Below, in pieces: positions 1 to 6,601 of a DNA stretch of 6,601 nt. Under the pieces are notes generated by a model. The model ran no database searches and was not told the origin of the DNA. It saw only the letters and a program-made list of their open reading frames with translations. The position numbers and the translations under genes are program-made. Numbering within the stretch: the stretch's first letter is position 1; each line of letters opens with the position of its first letter. Origin of the DNA: Candidatus Peribacteria bacterium (lineage in GTDB: Bacteria; Patescibacteria; JAEDAM01; Absconditabacterales; Absconditicoccaceae); the NCBI GenBank assembly GCA_031261265.1, contig JAISKI010000014.1:1-6601 (forward strand). The letters are read 5' to 3'.

Positions 1-233
1 CCACTTCCTGATACTCCCGTGATAGTGATGATTTTATTTTTGGGCAATTCGAGGTCGATGTCTTTGAGGTTATTGGTTTTCACCCCTTGGAAGATGATTT
101 TTTCGGCGAGGGAAGCGTAATCGTCATAGAGCATTTCGGACGGGATTTCGGTCAGCTTTTTTGTTGGTTGTATAGCAGAAGGAGTTGCAGACTTCTTTGT
201 GGAAGGTTTTGCAGATTTTTTAGAGAGAGACAT
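1..233 (-). CDS. uvrA: UvrA-like excinuclease ABC subunit A, N-terminal part (cut by window edge)
   Basis: UvrA is the damage-recognising ATPase of nucleotide excision repair; it dimerises, loads UvrB and works in the cytoplasm. Only 77 complete codons are present. Residues 52-69 read [18 protein letters not shown], the classic UvrA opening (consensus hNLKnIdleiPrnkl). ITGVSGSG follows, the beginning of the first Walker A loop (TGxSGSGKS), and the window ends inside it. The ATG at 231-233 gives an extra N-terminal segment of about 40 residues, rich in Lys, Ser, Thr and Pro, that typical UvrA lacks. A second ATG at 132-134 (Met34) would give a more usual N terminus. No Shine-Dalgarno sequence is visible before either. 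The gene starts 27 bases after the TAA of the penicillin-binding protein gene on the same strand, with no terminator between, so co-transcription is likely. It contains no in-frame UGA. The family call is from the motif alone; the rest of the protein is not visible. Confidence 0.85.
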   Translation of the reverse strand, partial: MSLSKKSAKPSTKKSATPSAIQPTKKLTEIPSEMLYDDYASLAEKIIFQGVKTNNLKDIDLELPKNKIITITGVSGS

Positions 234-260
234 AGAGGAAAACAATGCTGGATAAAACGA

Positions 261-3200
261 TTATAAGCTTGCGAGATCAATGGTTTCTTTGAGCACATTA
301 CCATAAGCATCTTTTGCGGTCACTTCTACGGTGTCTGCTGTGGTGGTAAAGGTTGCTACTCTACTTGGGAAATCGAGGATTTTTTCTCCATTTACGGAAA
401 CGGTTCCTCCGACAACGGAAGATAAACTATCATTAAAGATCAGCGTCACTTTCTTTTCTTCTTCAGTTCTCGTAATTTTTGATTGATCTTTCGAAAAGTA
501 AGGAGCCTCGGTATCTGTGGACTGCACGGTAATGCTAATAGTAGCGGAATTCATGGATCCAGCAGTAGTGATTGCTTGGAGTGTGAGATCGTGGGTTCCT
601 GGAGCTACACTTGAGAGGTCTAACAACGTAGAAGCTAATTCTTCTTTACTATTTACCACACTTTTAGTAAAGACAGGGACTCCTTCGATCAAGGCAGTGA
701 TTGTCTTCAAGTAATCTGGGCTTTTTATAGAGTACATTAATTCTGGTTTAAAAGAGACTTTCCAAGTATTTTGTGGAGAGAGGAAAGAAAGGGTAATATT
801 TTCATCTTTGGAGAGAGCTCTATTTTCACAGTAGTCCTTTGGATATTCTCGTAAAATATGCAGAGGGCTCAGCGTAGTACGAGATCAAGTATCTACAGGA
901 GTAGCCAAAGCAGATTCTTGGAAATACCATTTGATATCTTCTGCATCTCTCTGATTTGGCATGAAAGAAGAGAGACCTTCTACTAGGTATCCTTGTTTGA
1001 GTTCTGTGGAAGGAGTAAGAGGACTCGCCAATCCCAGACACAAGGAGTCGTATTCCAGAGCGGAAATAGTTCCTTCTACGGTGGAAGGGAGATTTTGAGC
1101 ATATCCTATAGTAGAAACTTGTAATTCTGTCGGTGTATCTTCTCTTGCGACTTTCCCTGTAAGTTTGGAAATACTCAACGTGGCGGTATCCAGATTTGGC
1201 ATTTCTTTATTGGTAATAAAGTTTTCTGCTAAAAGCTCTTTTAAAAGCTGTTTGATCGGATCGGCATGGATTGTCCCTCCAAACGCATTGGCATTCATTG
1301 GGGTAGCATTCGCATTTCCTGCTCGCATCAAGATCAAATTATCTGGGGTGTAGGCTGCTAACCATCCATCTCTAGGACGATTTCCTGTAGGAGTTTTTAC
1401 GTTAGAGGTTCCCGTTTTGAGAGCATAGGTCAATCCTGCAACATTAAATTTACTGACCCGACCTGGCAATCTGTTGTTTGGATCGGAAAGGATTTTTCGC
1501 ATTAAGTATTTGATACCGTCTGGAACTAAATCCGTTTCTTTTTCTTTTACTTCCTTTTGATAAATCAGAGAACCATCAGATGCGGTAATCTCCAAAATCG
1601 GATTAAGTTCGGCGGGAGTGGAAGTGGTGAGATAAGCATAAGCTTCTGCAAGTTCGAGCATTGTCACCTCCCCTGCCCCTAAAGCCAAAGGATATCCGTA
1701 ATCTCGATCCGTCAAAATTCCAGAAAGTCCAAGCTGTTGGAAATAAGGTTTTACTACCTCTTCACCACCTACCGCTTCGAAAAGTTTTACGGATGGGATA
1801 TTTCTACTATGTCCGAGGGCATATTTTAAAGGAAGGATTCCTTCGAATTTATCATCAGCATTATTTGGTTTATCTGGTCCTACTTGGAAAGGGATATCAT
1901 AAATCGGAGTATCAATCGTGAGCGGAAGCTTTTGGAATCCGAGAGCATATAATAAAGGTTTAATGGAGGATCCTGATTGTCTAGGTTTACGTACCATATC
2001 GTTTTGCCCCTGAATCTCATCATTAAAATAATCGATTGATCCAATATAGGCAAGCACATCTCCATTATTAGTATCCATATAGAGCATTGAACTATTGGTA
2101 GCACCATTGGAATATAGCGTTCTTTCATTGGCTTTGAAGGCTTCTTCAGCTTTCTGCTGGATCGTATAGTCAAGCGTAGTCTTTACAATCATCCCTCCTT
2201 TGAGAACTGCATCTTCTCCGTATTGTTTTTCTAGGTATTCTTTGATCCAAAAAACAAAATGCGGAGCTTTAATTGGGAAAGCACTAGATTGAAACGTCAC
2301 ATCTATCCCATCCATATAAGCCTGTTTCAGTTCCTCTACAGAAATATATTCATCATCAAACATTCTGCTGAGGACTACGTCCTTTCTTCCATTGAAGTAT
2401 TTTACATAATACTCTTTTCCCTCTGAAAGGATAGAGAATGATCCTAATCCAACTAGGAATCTCGTGGAAGCATTGTCTCCTTTTTTGTTGGAGAAATCTG
2501 CATTTTTGATTGCATCTCTAAATTTTGTGATAATCTCCTGTTTTAGATTTCCTTCGAAAGGATAGGTTTTTTCGCTACCATCGGTGATCGTAAAATATCC
2601 CATCAGATTTTTTCTTCCTTCCTCTTTGAGTGGACTATAGAGGGTCGGACTTTTTGGTAAGGAAGCCAAGATGGATGACTGTAAAACGGTAAGTCCAGAA
2701 GCAGAAACTCCAAAATATGCTTTTGAAGCAGCTTCAATTCCAAAGGAATTATTTCCTAATTCAATATAATTGAGATATAACTCCAAGGTTTTGAGTTTCA
2801 TCTCTCTTTTGATCTCGGCATTGGACAGTCAGGAGTTTTCTGCTTTAATCTGTTTTTGGAGCGTAGTATTGAGTCTTTTGGAGAGAACAATTTGACGAAG
2901 TTTGTAAGCAACTCTTTTGGTAAAGGAGGCTCCTACTCCCGCTTTGAGATTAAAAACATTAGTCATCAACTGCTGAGGCAAGGTGGAAGCTCCTCCCTTT
3001 CTCGTGATAGCTGCACGGAAGATTCCCCAAGGATCCAGTCCTTCGTGCTCTCGATAACGCTGATCCTCGATTGCTACAATTGCATCAATCATATGCTGAC
3101 TTACATTGGAAATATCCACATATTCTCTATTTTGCTCAAAAAGTTTGTAGAGCTCCACTCCATTTCTATCGGTGATAATGGTCGCCTGAGAAAAGGTCAT

Positions 3201-3422
3201 ATCTTTAACTTTGCTGACATCAGGTAATTCACTGAATACCTGCAATTGCATCCAGATCGCACCCGTGACGATACCACAAATTATAAAAAACAGAACAATA
3301 AGTCAGATGAGTTTTCCGATATGTCTTTTTTTTGCGAGAGGAGTTCTTTTTTCTTGAGAGGTAGCATTTGAAGATTTAAGGGAAATGTTTTTATAGGTAA
3401 ATACACTACGAGATCCTTCCAT
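261..3422 (-). CDS. Class A penicillin-binding protein (transglycosylase/transpeptidase), read through three UGA=Gly codons
   Basis: A bifunctional membrane-anchored enzyme that polymerises lipid II into glycan strands and cross-links the peptides outside the membrane. Read with UGA as Gly it is 1053 aa, ATG 3420-3422 to TAA 261-263. UGA codons lie at 3303-3305 (residue 40), 2829-2831 (198) and 885-887 (846); the frame is open across all three. Order: basic cytoplasmic tail 1-36; one membrane helix about 38-56, which contains the first UGA; GT51 transglycosylase about 80-260 with EDQRYREHEG (catalytic Glu119), GGASTLPQQL (143-152) and ELYLN (Glu214); transpeptidase with SSIK (Ser485, Lys488), SRN (539-541) and KTGT (669-672). 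All key residues are present. Motif contexts such as DYFN..GQ and GAGEVTMLELAEAYA recall PBP1C as much as PBP1A. Residues from about 846 form a Ser/Thr/Val-rich beta-sandwich-like tail, probably two Ig-like units, making the protein longer than usual class A PBPs. An in-frame TAA upstream excludes a longer start; Met58 would lose the membrane helix. Confidence 0.93.
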
Positions 3423-3454
3423 GGTATAACTATATAAGATAAAACTGTCCTTTT

Positions 3455-3482
3455 TTTATAGTCATTATCCCCTGAAAAACAA
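3455..3482 (-). promoter_or_regulatory. Candidate sigma-70-type promoter for the PBP-uvrA unit
   Basis: On the minus strand TTGTTT (3477-3482) and TATAAA (3455-3460) are separated by 16 bases and lie about 32 bases before the PBP start codon. The region is very AT-rich, so chance matches are common; placement and spacing are the only support. An AAAGGA-like purine run lies roughly 24 bases before the ATG, too far to be a normal ribosome binding site. Confidence 0.35.
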
Positions 3483-3638
3483 ATGATTTTTTTAAAATTC
3501 AGCGAGGGAAGACAAGAGAAAAATCTAAAAATCAGAATTTTTTTATTTATTTTATTTTATTTTTTTTGGAATGTATATATTTATCAAGTAATATTTATTA
3601 AGTTTCAAGTCCAAGTGCCTTAAAAAGGGGCTAATTTT

Positions 3639-3666
3639 TTGACGAGAAATTTTTTTTGAGTATACT
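3639..3666 (+). promoter_or_regulatory. Strong sigma-70-type promoter for the surface protein gene
   Basis: TTGACG (3639-3644), a 16-base spacer and TATACT (3661-3666) match five of six bases at each hexamer against TTGACA and TATAAT. Transcription would start around 3673, giving a leader of about 30-40 bases before the ATG at 3703 or 3715. This is the best promoter-like sequence in the intergenic region and points toward the plus-strand gene. Confidence 0.6.
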
Positions 3667-3714
3667 ATATACCTCTATTAATATAGATTTTTTTATCTTT
3701 GTATGCTTATAATC

Positions 3715-6601
3715 ATGAAAAAATGGACACTATCATCTGTAGCTGTACTCGGCTTGTTCCTTATTGGGACGTTGATCTATCAAGGATCTCACCTTTCTCC
3801 TGAAGAGGTGGTTTTATATGACATCATGGAAGAGTGATCGACTGAAGATGTCTCGGCTGAAGAAACAAATACAGCTAATGAAGAGATTGAAGACACGGAA
3901 GAAGAAGTCCTTGAAGGAACCTCTGAAGAAAAACAACCTGAAGAAGAAGTTGTAGAAGAGACTCCAACGGAAGAGACTCCAGAAAATGCTGAGCCTATTA
4001 ATGAGCATTGATTCCAAACAGCGAATTCCTCTGACACTAACCGTTATATCATCTATGCAGATGATCTGACGTATCCACAAGGATGTAATACTGTTGGGTT
4101 AGACGATCCCCTGAATAACTGTGTTTTGGCGATACCTTTAGGCACAGGATATCTCTATGTAGCCCCTGGATCTACCGATCAGCCTAAAATTAATTCCGTT
4201 GCACCAATCTATTGTTTAAATTTAGATCTAGGAGAAAGTGATTGGTATCTCCCTGATTTAAACGATCCAAGTCAGCGATTGGCACTTTACGATACTAAGT
4301 CCAAATTGAATAATTTTGTAGCGGGAGGTGCTTCTAAGGCTAATCATTATTGGACATCGTGGTGACGTCCAGCAACGAGTGCAACAAATACAAATTGTAC
4401 ACTAACTGCTGGGAATTGTGGTTCTGAGTCTTCTAGTACGGAAACCTTATGAGTTCGTTGTGTGACAACTACAGAACCACAATTTTGGGTACCTTTCTCT
4501 ATAGACTACTCTCCCAAAACACCTACTACATGAACTGTGCTAGCTACCCTGACCTTGCATGAGACAGGGACGTTAATTTTTGCCGATCCCCTAGGACGAA
4601 CTACTACAGACAATAGGATTTTTACCAAAACGTATACTGATAATTTGACGGGCGAATTGATAACCTTTCAAAATACCTCTGGTGATACAAAAATAGATAG
4701 CATTAATATTACTTGGATTATACCAGGAACTACCATACATTATTCTCCAGTGGGACCTGCACTTACGACAGGAAGTGTCACTGCTACCGTAAGTTTTAAT
4801 AGAAGCTGAATCACGATCACGAATAACGGTGGTAGCAATACTTATATCTTTACAGAAAAAGGTAGTTTCCCTTTTGAATGGAAAAATGACTATGGGAATA
4901 CTGGAGCAGTACTAGCAAATGTAGATTGGATAGGAGATGGGATCTCTATTGTGCCTATCATAACGTACACTCCAGAGTGACCAACACCTACCACAGGAAG
5001 TGTAATTGCAACCATTAGTTTTAATAAAAACTGAATGACTATTACCAATAATGAAGGTAATTCAAACTATGTTTTCCATTCAAATAAAACATTTACATTC
5101 ACTTATAAAGATAAGTATGGAACTACGTGAAGTGCTACAGCTACAGTAGATTGGATTAGTAATCCTCCTGATACTAGGCGAACATGGAAAGCTTCTGCAG
5201 GACAGAATAAATGTTTTTATCGTGGGACTACAGATACTATCATCATAGACTGGGGAGACGGGACACCTGCTCAACCTATGGCTTGAGGATGGGGATCTAC
5301 CTGTCATAGTTATAGCACAGCAGGAGAGTATGAGGTACAACTCTCTGAACCAGAAAATCTAGAATACTTAGAAATCTATAATCAACAGGTGACAAGCTTT
5401 TGGTGAGGAATGGCAACGCATTTAAGAGAGCTTTATCTTTATTATAATCAGATTACTACTCTTTCTCCCTGAGCATTTGATCAACTAGCAAGTCTTAGAC
5501 ATCTCTACTTAGATAGTAATCAAATTACCTATCTTCCATTAGAAATCTTCAATTGACTAACAAATCTTCAATCCCTTTCCTTAGCACAGAATCAAATAAA
5601 AACCCTTCCTGCTGGAGTATTTGCGAATTTATCTAATCTTCGTGAAATAAATATCTATGAGAATTACCTTACTTCTATTCCTGATGATGCATTAGCTGGA
5701 GTTGATCTAAGTAATATGTGGTGACTGGGTATTGAGTATAATTGTCTCAACCATACTACCATTCCTAGTGATTTAGCAAATCTTTTAGATAGTCGATATG
5801 GAAGGGGTTATTGGGAGAATAATCAATATCTTTGTCCTAAAATCTCTTATAATCCTGCTACTCCTACTAATACCAATGTACAAGCTACTGTGGGCTTTTG
5901 GGGAAATCAAGACTATTTATCTAACTTTGTATCTGCTAATGCAGAGATAGAAACAGGGCATCTCTTTACGGGAAATGGAGAATATCTCTTTGATTATTCG
6001 GCAATGAATAATGCTTCTTATTTGAAAATCCAAACGATAACAGGGGAAGTGACTTGGATAGATAAAGAACCACCTGTTGTCATTGCAGAAGATAGAGATA
6101 CCTCCCCTGAAAATGTTATCGTAGCTATCACTCTCGATAAACCAGCAAAAGTCACTACTCCAGGACGAACGTTGAAACCTAGTGGATTACCAGAGGAGGC
6201 AGAGAATGAAGCGAAGGGTCTCGGAACTCTCCGAGAGAAAACGTATACAGAAAATGCAAAAGAAGAGGTACTGTTTCAAGACGCACTAGGAAACGAAGGA
6301 AATACTATCATAGAAGTGACTACTATTACCTCATCATCTGCAAGTGCTTGAGGAGGAAATTCTCTCGAAAAAGACTACTGTCCTGAGGGCGACTTCTCAC
6401 CTTCCTACTACGATAAAAAATGTGAAGCAGAAGCAGAACACAACGCTCCAGATGAAGAAGACTCTAAAACCCTCTACGAAACCGCTTACGAGCGAGCTAA
6501 AGAATACGGAATTACTACTGCTTCCACTTATGAAGACACAAGAATCTCTGATACCATCCTCAGACAAGAAATGGCAAAAATGATCTCTACGTATGCTATT
6601 A
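3715..6601 (+). CDS. Large exported mosaic surface protein (DUF1566-like, Ig-like, PKD-like, LRR, SLH-like), read through 15 UGA=Gly codons, 3' end outside window
   Basis: No named homologue is recognised; the domains suggest a surface adhesin. The 962 visible codons contain no TAA or TAG. In-frame UGA occurs at residues 41, 99, 217, 246, 273, 365, 422, 440, 472, 524, 564, 586, 614, 670 and 879. Order: MKKW start and hydrophobic helix 4-22 (signal or anchor, no lipobox Cys); Glu-rich linker about 34-98; DUF1566/Lcl-like domain about 107-250; three Ig-like repeats 265-487; PKD-like domain 488-547; leucine-rich repeats about 548-690; a segment of unclear fold 690-782; a fourth Ig-like unit about 783-870; a Cys-pair linker; SLH-like helices 918-962. 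The 12 cysteines fall in even numbers within segments and are absent from the Ig-like repeats, which fits an oxidised extracytoplasmic protein. ATG 3715 was chosen because MKKW gives a normal signal start; in-frame ATG 3703 would add four residues. No Shine-Dalgarno is visible. A divergent promoter suggests transcription independent of the PBP gene. Adhesion is inferred, not shown. Confidence 0.9.
3814..4008 (+). other. Glu/Thr/Pro-rich acidic linker of the surface protein
   Basis: Residues 34 to 98 after the N-terminal helix are dominated by Glu with Thr, Ser and Pro, including runs such as EEEVVEETPTEETPE, and carry almost no Lys or Arg. This is low-complexity, probably disordered, and would act as a spacer holding the folded domains away from the membrane or through the wall. 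UGA codons lie inside it (3835-3837) and immediately after it (4009-4011). Confidence 0.75.
4033..4464 (+). other. DUF1566 / Lcl C-terminal-like domain in the surface protein
   Basis: The pattern GESDWYLPDLND, then KLNNFV..., then NHYWTSWG, and finally GVRCV resembles the PF07603 (DUF1566, Lcl C-terminal) pattern WrLPt..EL..L, YWSS, vRCV, a C-type-lectin-like fold found in exported proteins. UGA supplies the Gly after YWTSW (4363-4365) and the Gly of GVRCV (4450-4452). Six cysteines (residues 124, 136, 167, 228, 235, 249) could form three disulfides. The domain call rests on motif recognition without a profile search. Confidence 0.6.
4507..4740 (+). repeat. Ig-like (Big-type) repeat 1 of 3
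   Basis: A 78-residue unit beginning YSPKTPTT-Gly and running to NITWIIPGTT. It is the most divergent of the three tandem units but keeps the opening YSP, the strand TVLATLTL and the closing TWI. Its first conserved Gly is UGA (4531-4533) where units 2 and 3 have GGA; its second is GGG (4567-4569) where units 2 and 3 have UGA. Confidence 0.75.
4741..4965 (+). repeat. Ig-like (Big-type) repeat 2 of 3
   Basis: A 75-residue unit with the pattern YSPxGPxxTTGSVTATVSFN, Gly-ITITNN, YIFTEKGSFPF, DYGNTGAVLANVDWI. This pattern is typical of bacterial Ig-like modules that occur in series in wall-associated proteins. UGA at 4807-4809 gives the Gly before ITITNN; the other conserved glycines are GGA (4753-4755, 4771-4773, 4903-4905). 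It is close to unit 3 in both protein and DNA, which suggests fairly recent duplication. Confidence 0.85.
4966..5175 (+). repeat. Ig-like (Big-type) repeat 3 of 3
   Basis: A 70-residue unit, YTPEGPTPTTGSVIATISFN, Gly-MTITNN, TFTFTYKDKYGTT-Gly, ATVDWI. Three of its glycines are UGA: 4978-4980 (GGA in unit 2), 5032-5034 (also UGA in unit 2, GGG in unit 1) and 5128-5130 (GGA in unit 2). These aligned substitutions are the strongest evidence in the window that UGA means Gly. Confidence 0.85.
5176..5355 (+). other. PKD-like domain preceding the LRRs
   Basis: IIIDWGDGTP followed by CHSYSTAGEYEVQL matches the PKD-domain core (WGDGt, then hxYxxaGxYxV), a beta-sandwich common in exported proteins. 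One UGA (5284-5286) gives a Gly in the loop between them. Two cysteines (residues 500 and 530) could bridge the sandwich. PKD-like sequence directly before LRRs is a familiar arrangement in BspA-type bacterial surface proteins (from memory). Confidence 0.65.
5356..5745 (+). repeat. Leucine-rich repeats, about five units of 24 residues
   Basis: Units begin at 5356 (partial), 5422, 5494, 5566 and 5638; the last three intervals are exactly 72 bases. Each full unit follows LxxLxLxxNxIxxLPxxxFxxLxx, for example LRHLYLDSNQITYLP and LQSLSLAQNQIKTLP. A degenerate last unit (from about 5716) leads into a C-terminal cap with two cysteines (residues 678 and 707). UGA falls at family-consensus Gly sites: before AF (5470-5472) and in F-N-Gly-L-T-N (5554-5556). 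The units would form a curved binding surface, normally for protein-protein contact. Confidence 0.88.
6061..6333 (+). repeat. Fourth, divergent Ig-like unit
   Basis: After a TWID junction the stretch with PPVVIAED, VIVAITLDKPAKVT, a YTENAKEEVLF strand and DALGNEGNTIIEV follows the same strand order as the three tandem units (compare YTFTE..., DYGNTG...V). It lies about 300 residues downstream of unit 3, separated by the PKD-like and LRR blocks, and contains no UGA. Confidence 0.6.
6466..6601 (+). other. S-layer-homology-like motif, cut by the window end
   Basis: The sequence YETAYERAKEYGITTAS then ISDTILRQEMAKMISTYAI resembles the SLH pattern (A...A.exGItt...., xItRaExAkml). SLH-type modules hold proteins to the cell-wall polymer or S-layer; related C-terminal forms are frequent in CPR surface proteins. 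The motif is incomplete here, and any further copies lie outside the window. No UGA occurs inside it; the nearest is at 6349-6351. Confidence 0.55.

Larger units (their letters stand above)
3423..3714. other. Divergent AT-rich intergenic region
   Basis: About 290 bases between two divergently transcribed genes. It holds the two candidate promoters and a T-rich low-complexity stretch (about 3536-3570, TTTTA-like units). I see no RNA gene, no convincing Rho-independent terminator and no open reading frame longer than a few codons. The plus-strand gene has no recognisable Shine-Dalgarno sequence in its 5' leader, which is mostly A and T. Confidence 0.7.

Noticed and set aside
826..1041. Minus-strand open frame in another phase inside the PBP gene
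   Set aside because: Overlaps the PBP coding frame entirely and shows no recognisable domain; shadow frame.
2856..3227. Plus-strand open frame of 123 codons antisense to the PBP gene
   Set aside because: Lies opposite the conserved GT51 coding sequence and has no motif or start context; shadow frame.
3536..3570. T-rich short repeats as an origin element or att site
   Set aside because: Only low-complexity TTTTA-like runs; no DnaA boxes, core direct repeats or neighbouring integrase.
3614..3640. Hairpin-like AGTGCCTT / AAGGGGCT followed by T-rich sequence as a Rho-independent terminator
   Set aside because: The stem has a G-G mismatch, a wobble pair and only a three-base loop, and no plus-strand gene ends before it; it lies directly before a promoter.
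6344..6583. Plus-strand open frame of 79 codons near the window end
   Set aside because: It is the +1-shifted shadow of the SLH-like end of the surface protein, with Lys/Thr-rich composition and no domain.
3715..6601. A run of broken genes (pseudogene) with many nonsense mutations
   Set aside because: All interruptions are TGA, none TAA or TAG, with no frameshift; decay would give a mixture. Domain motifs continue cleanly across each TGA.
261..6601. UGA read as Trp (code 4, Mycoplasma-like) or as selenocysteine
   Set aside because: Repeat and LRR alignments put glycine at the UGA columns; conserved Trp positions use TGG; 18 sites at structural loop positions without visible SECIS-like hairpins do not fit selenocysteine.

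Overview
The window comes from a bacterium that reads UGA as glycine (genetic code 25). This points to the Candidate Phyla Radiation lineages Gracilibacteria (BD1-5) or Absconditabacteria (SR1); the window cannot separate the two. Under the standard code the two long genes break into many pieces. Every break is a TGA, never TAA or TAG, and the pieces stay in one frame with continuous domain homology. Inside one gene, tandem repeats align TGA codons with GGA/GGG glycine codons in four columns, so the sequence itself argues for Gly rather than Trp. The only true stop codon visible is a TAA.

Layout: two minus-strand genes occupy the left half. The first is the 5' end of a uvrA-like excision-repair ATPase gene (1-233). 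Upstream of it is a complete class A penicillin-binding protein gene (261-3422, 1053 aa, three internal UGA codons). Only 27 bases separate them, so they are probably co-transcribed. An AT-rich divergent intergenic region (3423-3714) follows, with one good plus-strand sigma-70-type promoter and one weaker minus-strand candidate. The right half is one plus-strand gene (3715 to beyond 6601, at least 962 codons, 15 internal UGA codons) for a large exported mosaic protein.

The mosaic protein has, in order: an N-terminal signal/anchor helix; a Glu-rich linker; a DUF1566/Lcl-C-terminal-like domain; three tandem Ig-like (Big-type) repeats; a PKD-like WGDGT domain; about five 24-residue leucine-rich repeats; a poorly recognised segment; a fourth, divergent Ig-like unit; and the start of an S-layer-homology-like motif cut by the window end. 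This looks like a cell-surface adhesion or host-contact protein.

The PBP builds peptidoglycan outside the membrane, and the mosaic protein probably sits on or in that envelope. The uvrA-like gene is a housekeeping neighbour. No RNA gene, CRISPR array, insertion sequence or att site was seen. The tRNA-Gly(UCA) that code 25 requires is not in this window.
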